64,000 nucleotides of DNA from an uncultured bacterium. GTDB taxonomy: Bacteria; Bacteroidota; Bacteroidia; Bacteroidales; Bacteroidaceae. Where the stretch lies: NCBI GenBank assembly GCA_905215345.1, contig CAJMPR010000005.1, positions 229,939 to 293,938 of the forward strand, in the 5' to 3' direction. Position numbers and translations under genes: made by a program. The notes under the pieces are model-generated. The model was not told where the DNA came from. It saw nothing but the letters and a program-made list of their open reading frames with translations, and ran no database searches. Shown here in pieces: positions 27,828 through 34,520 of the stretch (the stretch's first letter is position 1; every line of letters begins with the position of its first letter).

Positions 27828-29006
27828 TTAATGATTGGTATGAGTGAACAAGTTGGGTAAAAAGCGTTCGTACATCAAATGCCGCCATGTCTGCAAATCA
27901 TGTGCGCCTGGTCCGCCGATGTAGTATTCATGCTTCACGCCCAATGAGTCCAATTCGTGATGCAGTATCTCATGCCGTGCTTTTGGAAACGTTTCATACG
28001 GTCCTGCTCCGACAAAGAAGTATTCCAGTGAATCGTTGACTTTCTTCGGATTCAACAATACCGGAGTATCCGAAAGTGGTAATGCGGCACTCAGCAGTCC
28101 GATGCTGCCGAACAAGTCCATGTGCCGCAGGCCTATATACTGCGCATGGCGCCCTCCCATTGACAATCCGGCGATGGCGCGACCTTTGGGAGATTGTATC
28201 ACCTTGTACCGGCTTTCCACAAAGGGAATGATAGCTTCCGTGAATTCACGTTCCGTCAGCGGGAAACTCAGCTCGGTATGCTTCGGGTTCATACGGTGAA
28301 CAAGCTGGTTGTTGGGAATGACTACAATCATCGGCTTCATTTTGCCTTCTGCCAGCAGGTTGTCCATGATGAAGTTGATTTGTCCGTGCATTGTCCATGT
28401 CTCCGGTAAATCTCCTGAACCACCCATAAGATAAAGTACCGGATAGGTCTTCTTGGAGTCGTACATGGGTGGAGTGTAGACAATCATATACCGTTCACCT
28501 TGGGTAACATCGGAGTGATAGAAATGTGTCGTCAGATTACCGTGAGGCACGGGGCGGGCATCATAGAATGCAGGACCGTCACCATGTACCCACACCATAC
28601 TGAAGGCAGGCATATTGGCATGTCCCGTATAAGTATTGTTGGGATCGGTCGTGTTCACACCGTCTACAAGGAAATAATAAAGGTAAATATTCGGTTCTAA
28701 CGGGCCGACAGTCAAGGTCCACAGACCGCTTGTGTCTTTAGTGAAAGGGAGTGTCCGCTCGCGTGTGATTCGTCCCAGAATGTTACCCGTCAGACGTACG
28801 TCTGTGGCTTGAGGAGCTTTCAGACGGAATGTCACGGTATGGTCATTGTTCACCTCAGGCGAAATAACATTGGCCGATAATGGTACCAGGTTTTCCGTGT
28901 TTTTCTGAGGTGCCCAGTCAATGTTGACGTGAGACTGCTGTGCATGCATCGGTAGCAGGTGCAGGGCGGCAAGCAGGCCGATTCCTGCAATTTGATAGAT
29001 TTTCAT
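27828..29006 (-). CDS. CE1-like serine esterase with N-terminal E-set domain (PUL 2)
   Basis: Third esterase of this locus, 392 residues, with a signal peptide to about MHAQQ. An E-set domain (about 55-150; VTFRLKAPQATDVRLTGNIL) precedes the alpha/beta hydrolase. The nucleophile is Ser282 in AGLSMGG and a likely catalytic His is in GGPGAHDLQTWRHL. It differs from the other two in the oxyanion region, reading YLMGGSGDLPETW instead of YLQHG, so the His before the glycine pair is missing and specificity may differ. It is 23 bases after a GH43 gene in the same operon. Confidence 0.86.
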   Translation of the reverse strand: MKIYQIAGIGLLAALHLLPMHAQQSHVNIDWAPQKNTENLVPLSANVISPEVNNDHTVTFRLKAPQATDVRLTGNILGRITRERTLPFTKDTSGLWTLTVGPLEPNIYLYYFLVDGVNTTDPNNTYTGHANMPAFSMVWVHGDGPAFYDARPVPHGNLTTHFYHSDVTQGERYMIVYTPPMYDSKKTYPVLYLMGGSGDLPETWTMHGQINFIMDNLLAEGKMKPMIVVIPNNQLVHRMNPKHTELSFPLTEREFTEAIIPFVESRYKVIQSPKGRAIAGLSMGGRHAQYIGLRHMDLFGSIGLLSAALPLSDTPVLLNPKKVNDSLEYFFVGAGPYETFPKARHEILHHELDSLGVKHEYYIGGPGAHDLQTWRHLMYERFLPNLFTHTNH

Positions 29007-29029
29007 GACTTTTACACTGCTAGAATGAG

Positions 29030-30355
29030 TTATTCAAAACTTATCCAATCAATGGCTACCGGATATTGTCCGGTGGAAGTTACAATCAAATCTTGGATAC
29101 CAACAGGGGTATTTTGTGACTGTCCCTTGATTTCCGTCCATTGCGCGGTCGGTTTAATGGGCAGTTCGGCAATAGTCACACCTTTCTCTCCGGCTGTCCG
29201 TATGGTTATCGTGCCTCCCTTTTCAGCCTTTAGGCGTGCTTTGAGAGTTTTGGCCGGTGTACTGCCAAAGTCTACCTTATTATATTGTACCCATGTCCCT
29301 GCTCTATTGAGCAAAGTCAGCCATCCCTCAAATGTGTTGGCAGGGTTCAGGTAATCGATAGATGCTCCGTATGGGCACAATGCAGTGTAGCGGTCGAGCT
29401 GGATTTTGCTGCGTGCATCGGTGTTTCCCACACCACGTAAGGTCGGTTTCACTTTGCGGATAGTACCGTCCGCATTGAAGTTTAGTGAGTCAATGCGTGC
29501 CGAGCGGTTTTTATCGAAGTGAGGGGAATAGTCGTTGTGATGATAGAATAAGTACCATTGGCCGTTGTATTCCGTGATAGAATGGTGGTTTGTCCAGCAG
29601 CCTGTGGAAGATTCATCCATAATCACTCCCTTGAAAGTGAACGGCCCCATGGGGTTGTCGCTCATGGCATACGCCAGAGTTTCCGTTTTTTCCTGTACCC
29701 ACGGGAAGGTCAGATAATATTTTTCGTTGTGTTTGAAGGCGTAAGGACCTTCTTTGAATCCTTCGGGAAGTCCTTGGACCGCAATTGGTTCGGAAGCCAA
29801 TTCCAGCATGTTTGGTTTTAGCTTGGCTACAGATATGCCGCGTCCCGACCAATAGATGTAAGACTCTCCATCGGTGTCGACCAATACGCAGGGGTCAATG
29901 CCTGAAATACCTTTAATCGGTTCGGCTTCCGGCACGAAAGGTCCTTCGGGTTTGTCGGCGATGGCTACTCCTACGTTGAAGCCTCTTCTGCCTTCACCCT
30001 TAGGCGTACTGGGAAAATAGAAATAATACTTTCCGTTTTTGGATACGCAGTCGGGCGCCCACATGGAGTAGGAATCGGGTTGCACCCAGGGTACTTTGTT
30101 TTGGGTGAGAATTACTCCATGGTCTGTCCAGTCCGTCAGATTCGAGGAGGAAAATACATGATAGTCCGCCATGCAGAACCACTCTTTCAAACGGTCAATG
30201 GGGCTGGGAATGTCGTGTGAAGGGTAGATGTACACTTTTCCATTGAACACTCGTGCCGTAGGATCGGCTGTGAATTGGTCTCTGATGACAGGGTTTTGTG
30301 CCTGGAATGTGCCTGTGGAGGCTGCTGCAAAGAGCAAAAGCAAAAGTTTCTTCAT
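29030..30355 (-). CDS. Glycoside hydrolase family 43 with C-terminal CBM6-like domain (PUL 2)
   Basis: Secreted GH43 enzyme, likely alpha-L-arabinofuranosidase or beta-xylosidase. The open frame extends 40 codons upstream, but I chose the Met beginning MKKLLLLLFAAASTGTFQAQ because it is a normal signal peptide. Catalytic carboxylates are at about Asp31 (FTADPTARV), Asp154 (SGIDPCVLVD) and Glu202 (FKEGPYAF). Residues about 315-441 form a CBM6-like carbohydrate-binding module (TWVQYNKVDFGSTPAKTLKAR, ending PVAIDWISFE). It heads the GH43-esterase operon, with a promoter-like box 24 bases upstream. Confidence 0.88.
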   Translation of the reverse strand: MKKLLLLLFAAASTGTFQAQNPVIRDQFTADPTARVFNGKVYIYPSHDIPSPIDRLKEWFCMADYHVFSSSNLTDWTDHGVILTQNKVPWVQPDSYSMWAPDCVSKNGKYYFYFPSTPKGEGRRGFNVGVAIADKPEGPFVPEAEPIKGISGIDPCVLVDTDGESYIYWSGRGISVAKLKPNMLELASEPIAVQGLPEGFKEGPYAFKHNEKYYLTFPWVQEKTETLAYAMSDNPMGPFTFKGVIMDESSTGCWTNHHSITEYNGQWYLFYHHNDYSPHFDKNRSARIDSLNFNADGTIRKVKPTLRGVGNTDARSKIQLDRYTALCPYGASIDYLNPANTFEGWLTLLNRAGTWVQYNKVDFGSTPAKTLKARLKAEKGGTITIRTAGEKGVTIAELPIKPTAQWTEIKGQSQNTPVGIQDLIVTSTGQYPVAIDWISFE

Positions 30356-30378
30356 AATATTATGTTTGATAGATGTTA

Positions 30379-30386
30379 CAAATTTA
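30379..30386 (-). promoter_or_regulatory. Candidate -7 box for GH43/esterase operon, next to a small palindrome
   Basis: The minus strand reads TAAATTTG (TAnnTTTG), 24 bases before the GH43 start codon. Directly upstream, at 30387-30400, GAGGG and CCCTC flank a 4-base loop. That palindrome sits in the promoter spacer, where an operator would act. Confidence 0.45.
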
Positions 30387-30481
30387 GAGGGCGCACCCTC
30401 TTTCCTCATTACACTTTTAGGTACAACCTTTATAATTTTAAATAAAAAGGAAGTTTTCTTTCTTTTGCTTGCCATTTACAG

Positions 30482-30489
30482 TACTTTTG
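30482..30489 (+). promoter_or_regulatory. Candidate -7 box for the HU-like gene
   Basis: TACTTTTG matches TAnnTTTG, and TTTC lies 19 bases upstream as a near -33 element. It is about 138 bases before the HU-like start codon, which would place the palindromic array at 30503-30599 inside the transcript leader. Confidence 0.45.
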
Positions 30490-30502
30490 TCTGCATATCC
30501 GG

Positions 30503-30599
30503 ATTGTACGACACCCGGGTCTTGAACGTGCTGACACCCGGATGTCGGAAGCACTGACACCCGGGTGTTGGAGGGGCTGACATCCGGGTGTCGTACAAT
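30503..30599. repeat. Palindrome-rich array of four about 23-bp units with 16-bp terminal inverted repeats
   Basis: Four successive units share the core ACACCCGGGTGT or a one- to three-base variant; the third unit holds the perfect 12-base palindrome (30557-30568). The ends ATTGTACGACACCCGG (30503-30518) and CCGGGTGTCGTACAAT (30584-30599) are perfect reverse complements. The whole can fold as a large hairpin or as smaller ones. It lies just upstream of the HU-like gene and between divergently oriented genes. Confidence 0.85.
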
Positions 30600-30626
30600 G
30601 CTAATAACCTAAGAAAATAAAGAGCA

Positions 30627-31097
30627 ATGTCTATTCCTTATTTAGTAAGAAAGAAAGCGGACTTATCGTCCGGTGAGAGAAAAGAACTTTGGTATGCTGT
30701 TCAGAAAAAAGTACAGGAACGCGGTGGAGTGAATATACAGGAATTGGCGGAGCGCTTGTCGAAGCGCAGTCATTTTCCGCAGGGAATGATAATGGGTATC
30801 CTTTCTGAACTGGGCGATACGGTGGAAGATATTCTGAGCATGGGGCAATCGGTTACTATTCCGAATTTAGGCACGTTTCAAACGGCTGTAACCAGTCCGG
30901 GATTTGAACGCCCGGAGCAGGTTGTGCCCGGGAAAGTAAAATTGTCGCGTGTTTATTTCGTAGCGGACCGCAAACTGACCGCCCGTTTGAAGCAGGTACA
31001 ACGGTTCAGGCTTCCATTCAGCATGTATTTGCCCGATAGCGAAATTACACCTGCTATGCGTCGGGCCGATAAAAAGCAGAAGGCAGAGGAAGAATAA
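30627..31097 (+). CDS. HU-like DNA-binding protein (Bacteroidetes HU-related type)
   Basis: A 156-residue protein resembling the HU/IHF fold with a Bacteroidetes-specific extension: MSIPYLVRKKADLSSGERKE, then GVNIQELAERLSKRSHFPQGMIMGILSELGDTVEDIL, then GQSVTIPNLGTFQTAVTS, which is the HU arm-like segment. The C-terminus is basic and charged. Proteins of this type are taken to be nucleoid or regulatory DNA binders; direct function is not established from sequence. A remarkable palindromic array sits in the region upstream. It is on the plus strand, about 100 bases before glyS, which appears to have its own promoter. Confidence 0.83.
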   Translation: MSIPYLVRKKADLSSGERKELWYAVQKKVQERGGVNIQELAERLSKRSHFPQGMIMGILSELGDTVEDILSMGQSVTIPNLGTFQTAVTSPGFERPEQVVPGKVKLSRVYFVADRKLTARLKQVQRFRLPFSMYLPDSEITPAMRRADKKQKAEEE

Positions 31098-31140
31098 GAT
31101 AAATTAATACCCCTGTTGCCCTATTTATAAGATAAATACC

Positions 31141-31148
31141 TATCTTTG
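31141..31148 (+). promoter_or_regulatory. Candidate -7 box for glyS
   Basis: TATCTTTG matches TAnnTTTG, 51 bases before the glyS start codon. The -33 position is weak (GTTG at about 22 bases spacing). Confidence 0.5.
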
Positions 31149-31199
31149 TGGCGCTTTTTAGCTAAACAAAGATTTCAAATTAATTAAGATACAACAGAA

Positions 31200-32741
31200 A
31201 TGGCACAAGAAGACGTTTTTAAGAAACTCGTATCACACTGTAAGGAATATGGTTTTGTATTCCCTTCCAGCGATATCTACGATGGACTGGGAGCCGTATA
31301 TGATTACGGTCAGATGGGTGTGGAATTGAAAAATAACATCAAACAATATTGGTGGCAAAGCATGGTACTGCTGCATGAAAATATTGTCGGCATTGATTCA
31401 GCTATTTTTATGCACCCTACTATCTGGAAAGCGAGTGGACATGTGGACGCATTCAATGACCCTTTGATTGACAACCGTGATTCCAAAAAACGTTATCGTG
31501 CCGATGTACTGATTGAAGACCAGCTTGCCAAATATGATGACAAAATTGACAAGGAAATAGCGAAAGCTGCCAAACGTTTCGGTGACGCTTTTGATGAAGC
31601 CCAGTTCCGTACCACGAATGGACGCGTACTGGAACATCAGGCTAAGCGTGACGCTTTGCACGAACGTTTTGCAAAAGCGTTGAACGATAATAACCTTGAC
31701 GAGCTTCGCCAGATTATTGTGGATGAAGAAATCGCTTGTCCTATTAGCGGTACCAAGAACTGGACGGAAGTACGTCAGTTCAATCTGATGTTCTCTACTG
31801 AAATGGGTTCTACGTCCGACGGTGCCATGAAGATTTATCTTCGTCCCGAAACAGCCCAAGGTATTTTCGTGAACTATCTGAACGTACAGAAGACCGGCCG
31901 TATGAAGATTCCTTTCGGTATCGCACAAATCGGTAAGGCTTTCCGTAACGAAATCGTAGCCCGTCAGTTCATCTTCCGCATGCGTGAATTCGAACAGATG
32001 GAAATGCAGTTCTTCGTAAAACCGGGTACTGAACTCGATTGGTTCAAGACTTGGAAAGCAACTCGTTTGAAATGGCATAAAGCGCTGGGCTTTGGTGATG
32101 CCAATTACCGTTTCCACGACCATGACAAACTGGCTCATTATGCCAATGCCGCTACCGATATTGAATTCCTGATGCCTTTCGGCTTCAAGGAAGTAGAAGG
32201 TATTCATAGCCGTACCAACTTCGACTTGTCTCAGCATGAGAAATTCTCCGGTAAGAACATTAAGTACTTCGACCCGGAAACTAACGAAAGCTATGTGCCT
32301 TACGTTATTGAAACCTCTATCGGAGTAGACCGTATGTTCCTTAGCATCATGTCTGCTTCTTATTGCGAGGAGCAGTTAGAAAATGGTGAAAGCCGTGTGG
32401 TTTTGAAACTGCCTGCTGCTTTGGCTCCGGTGAAATTGGCTGTTATGCCGCTGGTAAAGAAAGACGGTCTGCCTGAGAAAGCTCGTGAAATCATTGACGA
32501 CTTGAAGTTCCATTTCCATTGTCAGTATGATGAGAAGGATAGTATCGGTAAACGTTACCGTCGTCAGGATGCCATCGGTACTCCGTACTGTGTAACTGTA
32601 GACCACCAGACTTTGGAAGATAATTGCGTAACGTTGCGTAATCGTGATACGATGCAGCAGGAACGTGTAGCTATCTCCGAACTGAACAATATCATTGCAG
32701 ACCGTGTAAACATTACATCGCTGCTGAAGACATTGCAATAA
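31200..32741 (+). CDS. glyS: Glycyl-tRNA synthetase (single-chain, eukaryote/archaea-like type)
   Basis: Cytoplasmic class II aminoacyl-tRNA synthetase that charges tRNA-Gly. It is 513 residues, the usual size for the alpha2 type. It begins EDVFKKLVSHCKEYGFVFPSS and YDGLGAVYDYGQMG. Motif 2 is FRNEIVARQFIFRMREFEQME, and RPETAQGIFVNY and the motif 3 region IETSIGVDRMFLSIM are present. A C-terminal anticodon-binding domain (about 415-513) ends RVNITSLLKTLQ. The stop codon is followed at once by a repeat-rich stretch. Confidence 0.97.
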   Translation: MAQEDVFKKLVSHCKEYGFVFPSSDIYDGLGAVYDYGQMGVELKNNIKQYWWQSMVLLHENIVGIDSAIFMHPTIWKASGHVDAFNDPLIDNRDSKKRYRADVLIEDQLAKYDDKIDKEIAKAAKRFGDAFDEAQFRTTNGRVLEHQAKRDALHERFAKALNDNNLDELRQIIVDEEIACPISGTKNWTEVRQFNLMFSTEMGSTSDGAMKIYLRPETAQGIFVNYLNVQKTGRMKIPFGIAQIGKAFRNEIVARQFIFRMREFEQMEMQFFVKPGTELDWFKTWKATRLKWHKALGFGDANYRFHDHDKLAHYANAATDIEFLMPFGFKEVEGIHSRTNFDLSQHEKFSGKNIKYFDPETNESYVPYVIETSIGVDRMFLSIMSASYCEEQLENGESRVVLKLPAALAPVKLAVMPLVKKDGLPEKAREIIDDLKFHFHCQYDEKDSIGKRYRRQDAIGTPYCVTVDHQTLEDNCVTLRNRDTMQQERVAISELNNIIADRVNITSLLKTLQ

Positions 32742-32865
32742 ATCAGGGACAAGAGACGAGTTACAAGATACAAGGGCTATGCAGAGTGATAGCGTATTCT
32801 CGTAACTCGTAATTTATAACCAGAGTGATAGCGAAGCTCCTTGCAGCTCGTAGCTCGTAACTATT
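32742..32865. repeat. Repeat element between glyS and the FKBP-like gene
   Basis: Begins at the base after the glyS stop. It contains ACGAGTTAC and its complement GTAACTCGT around a core, two copies of CAGAGTGATAGCG (32782-32794 and 32821-32833), and further CTCGTA repeats up to 32860. This arm-core-arm arrangement of short direct repeats resembles the other elements near 37.3, 38.2 and 46.6 kb, with different arm words. It would be transcribed as the leader of the downstream gene. Confidence 0.7.
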
Positions 32866-32870
32866 TAAAG

Positions 32871-33530
32871 ATGAAGAGACCATTCCTTTTGTTTTTGCCT
32901 TTCTTGCTGTTCGTAGCAGGTGCATTTGTGGCTTGTGAAGAAGTGCAAGAGGAGGGAAAGTATGATAACTGGCAACAGCGTAACGAAGCGTTTATTGACT
33001 CGATAAAGACAAAAACAGGCGATCGTAAAGTCTTGACGGCAACAGATGCTGATAATATGGTAGAAGGTGAACTGTACGCCATACAAGTCCCTACAACAAG
33101 TAGCAATGTGGTTCCTCAATATGTATATTGCAAGAAACTTGTAAAAAATGAAGTAGGTGCGCGTCCAAACTTTAGTGGGTATAACTCGACTGTCAGTGCT
33201 TTCTATTATGGCACTTTCATTACGGGTGATGAATTTGATGGGAATTTTGATGGTTATGGAGCTACAGATGGTAAAATATCTTTGCCATTGTCTGATCCTT
33301 CATCGGATGCTTCGAAATGGCCAACAGTTTTTGATTCTCCTTCGGAATTTGCAGTAACTAATGTTATTCCCGGTTGGACATGGACTTTGCAATATATGCG
33401 GGTAGGTGAACGTTGGATGTTGTATATCCCTTGGCAAAATGGATATGGGGCAAGTGGTAATTCATCAGGCACAATTCCGGGATATACATCGTTGACATTC
33501 GATGTGTATATGGTGGGAATAGTAAAGTGA
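32871..33530 (+). CDS. FKBP-type peptidyl-prolyl isomerase-like lipoprotein
   Basis: Predicted outer-membrane or periplasmic lipoprotein of 219 residues. I start it at MKRPFLLFLPFLLFVAGAF because this gives a lipoprotein signal with VAC; the open frame begins 10 codons earlier inside the repeat. The C-terminal part has FKBP features: VSAFYYGTFITGDEFDG, PSEFAVTNVIPGWTWTLQYMRVGERWMLYIPWQNGYG and TSLTFDVYMVGI. An isomerase or chaperone role in folding of exported proteins is a family inference; active-site completeness was not checked. A strong terminator follows. Confidence 0.85.
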   Translation: MKRPFLLFLPFLLFVAGAFVACEEVQEEGKYDNWQQRNEAFIDSIKTKTGDRKVLTATDADNMVEGELYAIQVPTTSSNVVPQYVYCKKLVKNEVGARPNFSGYNSTVSAFYYGTFITGDEFDGNFDGYGATDGKISLPLSDPSSDASKWPTVFDSPSEFAVTNVIPGWTWTLQYMRVGERWMLYIPWQNGYGASGNSSGTIPGYTSLTFDVYMVGIVK

Positions 33531-33550
33531 GTCGATTAGGATACATAAAG

Positions 33551-33596
33551 AAAGGGTGGTGGAGTTCATATTCTACCACCCTTTTCCTTTTTTTAA
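33551..33596 (+). terminator. Strong hairpin terminator after FKBP-like gene
   Basis: GGGTGGTGGAG pairs with CTACCACCC around a short loop, followed by CTTTTCCTTTTTTT. T-rich sequence on both sides means it could also act for the minus strand. Confidence 0.85.
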
Positions 33597-33980
33597 TATC
33601 AACTTTAGTTTGTGCCACACTGTGTTTATCCAAAGGTTATAAGAACTCATATAGATTTTCTTTTGCATTGTTTTATCCGGTGCCCATACATATAGTCTAT
33701 TGTTTTTCAAATTGAGAAAAAATAAGATATTCTCGTAGCAATAGATATAGATATATTGCTTGGTACGGATAGTACCGAAAAGCTCACTCATGGGTATTGA
33801 AAAGTCCTGTCTTGTATTTTCTGGATTATGTAAAGGGCAGGAAAGGAAATGAATACATTCGTTGTTGGCTATATAATAGTGCTTTTTGCTATGTGTTCTG
33901 AGTGTTTTCACTTTCTGGGAATTTGTCTGTTTTCTCACACAACAAATAATGTCGAAAATAGCTTCTTCAAGTGGAGTCAT
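33573..33980 (-). CDS. Possible small protein of unknown function
   Basis: Open frame of 136 residues from the Met at 33980 (MTPLEEAIFDIICCVRKQ); the frame extends upstream to another Met at 34094 giving 173 residues. It is AT-rich, with many Tyr, Lys and Asn, and has no signal peptide or recognised domain. Its end overlaps the FKBP terminator, which weakens the case. A promoter-like box on the same strand at 34241-34248 supports transcription. It could be a genuine orphan gene or a chance frame. Confidence 0.4.
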   Translation of the reverse strand: MTPLEEAIFDIICCVRKQTNSQKVKTLRTHSKKHYYIANNECIHFLSCPLHNPENTRQDFSIPMSELFGTIRTKQYIYIYCYENILFFLNLKNNRLYVWAPDKTMQKKIYMSSYNLWINTVWHKLKLILKKGKGW

Positions 33981-34240
33981 GGCTTTCTTAGATTTAAAAT
34001 TTATAATGCCGCGCGTGTCTCCTCTATAAAAAAGAAGCCAGGCGTAGTAAACATATCTATCCAAGGAAAGGTACTGGTAATGAACCCACATCACTAATAA
34101 ATACGCTCACACGCCCGACCCTATGTCGTTCGCGTGGAACAATTATAGTGAAGTGATGTTCTCTTGACTTAAATAAAATTACCAGTTTTTTCCTTGTCAA
34201 ATAATCGCTTCAGCACGCTGAATTTCTCCTCAGCGGATTA

Positions 34241-34248
34241 CAAAGATA
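34241..34248 (-). promoter_or_regulatory. Candidate -7 box upstream of the small unknown ORF
   Basis: The minus strand reads TATCTTTG, matching TAnnTTTG. Transcription would run left through about 140-260 bases to the small ORF. No other gene lies in that direction before the FKBP terminator. Confidence 0.4.
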
Positions 34249-34290
34249 GCCTATTCGTCACTAATAACAAAAATATTAGCTAAAACTTTT

Positions 34291-34470
34291 CATTCCACGA
34301 GACGAGGAAAATCATCTCGTGGAATGGATTATTTCGTCTCGTAGGATGATTTTTTTCATCTCACGAGACAATTTTATTTATCTCACAGGATGGATTTACA
34401 TCATCTGTTTGCCCTTAACGAATGATGCGTTTACCTCAAACAGACCATCTGTTTAGGGGAAACGCATCAT
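34291..34470. repeat. Nested palindromic repeats downstream of the beta-lactamase/SGNH gene
   Basis: Several inverted repeats occur in series. CATTCCACGAGA (34291-34302) pairs with TCTCGTGGAATG (34315-34326). GTCTCGT (34335-34341) pairs with ACGAGAC (34363-34369). ATGATGCGTTT (34422-34432) pairs with AAACGCATCAT (34460-34470), with AAACAGA/TCTGTTT nested inside. Four degenerate units of TCTCGTnGGATG type run across 34315-34395. The gap of about 425 bases (34095-34520) holds no convincing gene other than this array. Confidence 0.75.
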
Positions 34471-34520
34471 GTATTTTAATGAAGTATGTTATTACGGAAA
34501 AGGTGGTGAGTGAATACTCT

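Noticed and set aside
30503..30599. Possible CRISPR array
   Set aside because: Units are contiguous with no unique spacers of 30 bases or so, repeats are degenerate and palindromic, and no cas gene is in the window.
31398..32237. Long open frame of 279 codons on the minus strand opposite glyS
   Set aside because: It lies wholly inside the strongly conserved glyS gene, has no recognisable domain and no promoter or upstream neighbour; it is a shadow frame.
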